A DNA stretch of 35,155 nucleotides from Chitinophaga oryziterrae (GTDB lineage: Bacteria > Bacteroidota > Bacteroidia > Chitinophagales > Chitinophagaceae), in contig NZ_WRXO01000018.1 in assembly GCF_009758125.1 (NCBI RefSeq), forward strand, positions 1 through 35,155. Reading direction: 5' to 3'. The stretch's first letter is position 1, and each line of letters begins with the position of its first letter. Made by a program: the position numbers and the translations under genes. Under the pieces are notes generated by a model. The model saw only the letters and a program-made list of their open reading frames with translations. It was not told the DNA's origin and did no database searches. This document shows, one piece after another, positions 32,880 through 35,155 of this stretch.

Positions 32880-35155
32880 TTCAGGGAATTTCAGCGTTAT
32901 GTACTTAGAGAGATCATTGATATTATTTAAATGGAATAATATGTTCATTGGAACTGATATTTCAAGCCGCTTCCTGATATAAGCCACCATTCTCATTGCT
33001 AAAAGGGAATGTCCACCAAGTTCAAAGAAGTTATCATATACGCCTACACGCTTCACTTCCAACAGCTCCTCCCATATCTCACATAATATAGCTTCCGTTT
33101 CATTCCCTGGCGGCTCATAAGTATTTTCCGGTAAGAGTGAAGAAAGTGGCAATGCTTCTAATTGTTTCCTGTCTATTTTACCACTGATCATCAGCGGTAT
33201 TTTTTCTATCCCGATGATCATAGAAGGTAACATATAGTCAGGCAGGTATCTTTTCAGGTATTGCACTATTTCCTGTTTTTTAAATTCTCCTTCAGGTACA
33301 ACATAAGCCACCAGCAGTTTATCCTTATTCTTTCCTGCATGTATAACAACAACTGATTGCTTTACATCAGGGGAACCATTCAGTGTATTTTCAATTTCCC
33401 CCAGCTCCATCCTGTTACCTCTTATCTTTACCTGATGATCTATCCGGCCCAGATAAGCCAGAATGCCGTCAGGAGACCATCTTCCCAAATCGCCGGTACT
33501 GTACATGAATGAACCGTTATCATTAAACGGATCTCTGATAAATTTACTTTCCATCAATTCAGGATGATTGAGATACCCTCTTGCAACCGGGATCCCCCCC
33601 ACAAATATTTCTCCCTGCACACCTACAGGACATAACCTATGTTGTTTATCCAACACGTAGATACGGGCGTTGGCTACCGGCCTTCCTATCGGTACATTCT
33701 TATAATCACCCGCCTCACTCATATCCAGCTTTCCATTAACAAATTTTACCGGGTGTTTTCCACCTTCTGCCAACATATCCGGCTGTTCAATTGAGAAGTC
33801 GTAATATGTTACGTCCGCAGTAACCTCAGTACTTCCATAAATATTGATAAGACGGGCGGATGGGAGCAGTATGCGGAAAACATCTGTAAGATTACTGGTC
33901 AGCGCTTCACCGCTGCAGGTCCAGTATTTCAGCTGAGAAAGGTCGGTTTCATCAGCGGCAACTTTTCCAAGCACCGCATGTAACAACGAAGGCACCAGTA
34001 TGATCCTTGTAATTTTATGCATTGTCAATTGCTGCATAAATATATCCAGATCAAATAGCTCTTCTCCCGCAAGCAGTAAACTGGGTATTCCCTGTAATAA
34101 AGGACCAAATATTTCCCAGATGTGATCCCCAAAAGAAAAAGATGTTTTAAGTACGCATGTTTCATGGGATTCAAATGGATAAGATTCCCACATCCAGTAA
34201 AATCTATTCAGGATACTGTCATTGACAAGTTCAACGCCCTTTGGTTTACCTGATGAACCGGAAGTAAATAATACACATATCAACTGATCCTTATCAGGTG
34301 ATAAATCCGTATTCGTCAGCGCCTGTTCCCTGATATTATTTTGTCCGTCAAGACAGATCATGTTCTTCATACCGGGAGCACTCACTATTTCACTATGCTT
34401 TTTATCCGTGATCATGACCCCTGCTCCGGAGTTTTGAAGAATATAATTAATCCTTTCCTGTGGATAACCGGCATCGAGCGGTATGTAAGCCGCACCTGCC
34501 TTCAGGATACCAAGCAAGGCAATAATCACTTCCACAGAACGGTCAAGCAATACCGGCACCAGTGTTTCTTTTCCCACACCTGATTTCAGCAGGTAATGGG
34601 CTATCTGGTTCGCGCGTTCATTTATTTCACGGTAGCTGTATCTCTTGTCTCTGAAAATAATAGCAGTAGCTTCCGGTGATATTTCCACTCTTGCTTCAAA
34701 TATCGATTTGATCGTAGTATCCGGCAGATACCGGCGATTTGTATCGTTAAACGAATGCAGCAGTGTATGTTCTTCCCGGGTAGTTAACAGGCTAATTTCT
34801 TTGACAGTACTAACGTTACTATCTATTATCTGCAATAAGACATGCCTGAAATGTTCACTAATCTGAAGCAGTGTTGTTTCATCCAGTAGCGATGCATTGT
34901 ACTTAAATTGTACTTCAAGACGGTCTCCGGTAAAGATGATAATATTCAACGGATAGTTAGTGTCTTCGTTCATGATTACATTATCCACCTTCAGCAACCA
35001 TTCATCACTTTCCAGTACTTTGGCAACCGGGAAGTTTTCAAAGACGAGGATACTGTCGAACAGATCTCCCGGCAGTTCAGTCCAACGCTGGATGTCACTC
35101 AACGATGCATATTGGTATTTCCTTGATCGTATTTGTTCCTGCTGTAAACCCTGCA
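32832..35155 (-). CDS. NRPS, C-terminal module (C-A-T), 5' end outside window
   Basis: This is the 3' part of an NRPS gene; about 773 codons are visible and the frame stays open to the window edge, so the true start lies upstream. Domains in order are the C-terminal part of a condensation domain, a complete adenylation domain and a carrier domain with the phosphopantetheine motif FELGGHSLLAMRM. The condensation fragment has IQRWTELPGDLFDSILVFEN, which is typical of DCL domains that take a D-residue from an upstream epimerase. The adenylation domain has A3 as TSGSSGKPKG and A5 as YGSTE instead of YGPTE. The A10 lysine is present in SGKIDRKQL. The protein ends in a short acidic tail finishing YELINL, a probable docking peptide for the next synthetase. 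The gene stops with TGA 20 bases before the next start, indicating co-transcription. NRPS identity is certain; the product is unknown. Confidence 0.95.
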   Translation of the reverse strand, partial: QGLQQEQIRSRKYQYASLSDIQRWTELPGDLFDSILVFENFPVAKVLESDEWLLKVDNVIMNEDTNYPLNIIIFTGDRLEVQFKYNASLLDETTLLQISEHFRHVLLQIIDSNVSTVKEISLLTTREEHTLLHSFNDTNRRYLPDTTIKSIFEARVEISPEATAIIFRDKRYSYREINERANQIAHYLLKSGVGKETLVPVLLDRSVEVIIALLGILKAGAAYIPLDAGYPQERINYILQNSGAGVMITDKKHSEIVSAPGMKNMICLDGQNNIREQALTNTDLSPDKDQLICVLFTSGSSGKPKGVELVNDSILNRFYWMWESYPFESHETCVLKTSFSFGDHIWEIFGPLLQGIPSLLLAGEELFDLDIFMQQLTMHKITRIILVPSLLHAVLGKVAADETDLSQLKYWTCSGEALTSNLTDVFRILLPSARLINIYGSTEVTADVTYYDFSIEQPDMLAEGGKHPVKFVNGKLDMSEAGDYKNVPIGRPVANARIYVLDKQHRLCPVGVQGEIFVGGIPVARGYLNHPELMESKFIRDPFNDNGSFMYSTGDLGRWSPDGILAYLGRIDHQVKIRGNRMELGEIENTLNGSPDVKQSVVVIHAGKNKDKLLVAYVVPEGEFKKQEIVQYLKRYLPDYMLPSMIIGIEKIPLMISGKIDRKQLEALPLSSLLPENTYEPPGNETEAILCEIWEELLEVKRVGVYDNFFELGGHSLLAMRMVAYIRKRLEISVPMNILFHLNNINDLSKYITLKFPEKNENEDQQEYELINL
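32900..35155 (-). other. NRPS module C(partial, DCL-type)-A-T, beta-amino-acid-like specificity
   Basis: The condensation domain is cut at the window edge; its HHxxxDG motif lies outside. The adenylation domain spans about 33120-34770 and the carrier domain about 32900-33100. The A4 region reads SFGDHIWEIFGPLL, so the residue at PheA position 235, normally the Asp that binds the alpha-amino group, is Gly and position 236 is Asp. The whole code by eye is GDWITSIADK. It resembles the published beta-alanine code VDWVISLADK, including the altered position 235 and the ISLAD-like end. The A5 loop has YGSTEVTAD, and about 25 extra residues lie between A5 and A6. A beta-amino acid is the best guess; another substrate lacking a normal alpha-amino group is the alternative. 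Confidence 0.7.

Noticed and set aside
35100..35102. TTG as a possible start of the first gene
   Set aside because: The frame remains open upstream to the window edge and encodes condensation-domain sequence, so this is an internal Leu codon.
271..35126. Many plus-strand open frames of 60-163 codons across the window
   Set aside because: They lie antisense to long NRPS frames, change frame constantly, show no conserved motif and have low-complexity Ser/Cys/His-rich translations. They are shadows of the minus-strand genes.

Overview
The window is the interior of one very large nonribosomal peptide synthetase (NRPS) locus. All coding sequence lies on the minus strand, so transcription runs from high to low coordinates. 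Three NRPS genes follow each other with gaps of only 20 and 13 bases and look like one operon: a 3' gene fragment (32832 to beyond 35155), a complete three-module gene (23104-32811) and a giant gene (23090 to beyond position 1) that carries at least 7,696 codons and six modules without reaching its stop. No RNA gene, mobile element, CRISPR array, transporter, regulator or tailoring gene is visible. Practically every base is coding.

The organism is probably a member of the Bacteroidota. The evidence is moderate GC, in-line multi-gene NRPS, and start codons with no Shine-Dalgarno sequence. A Chitinophaga-like genus is plausible but this is inference. Assembly order as read from the sequence: gene 1 end-module [C(DCL type)-A-T], then gene 2 [dock-C-A-T-C-A-T-C-A-T], then gene 3 [dock-C-A-T / C-A-(FkbM methyltransferase)-A-T / C-A-T-E / C-A-T-E / C-A-T / C-A-T-E...]. 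By-eye specificity codes (aligned to GrsA PheA positions 235-517) give: beta-amino-acid-like (GDWITSIADK), Leu (DAWFLGNVVK), Asp (DLTKIGHIGK), Pro-like (DVQFFAQVVK), Val (DAVWLGGTFK), Asn plus methylation (DATKVGEVGK), an aromatic-like D-residue (DAATVAAVGK), D-Val-like (DAYWLGGTFK), an unassigned residue (DAEHIGEVTK), and a second copy of it in D form.

The first condensation domain is of the type that accepts a D-configured donor. At least one more module ending in an epimerase should therefore lie upstream, outside the window. No starter C domain and no thioesterase is present, so the peptide is longer than the ten residues seen here. The proteins appear to be connected by TubC-type N-terminal docking domains and short C-terminal tails sharing Y-E-x-I-x-L at the very end. 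The features of most interest are an FkbM-type methyltransferase spliced into an Asn-type adenylation domain, a recent copy of one A domain into the neighbouring module without its C or T domain, the unusual A domain lacking Asp235, and a condensation domain with HHxxxDA in place of HHxxxDG.
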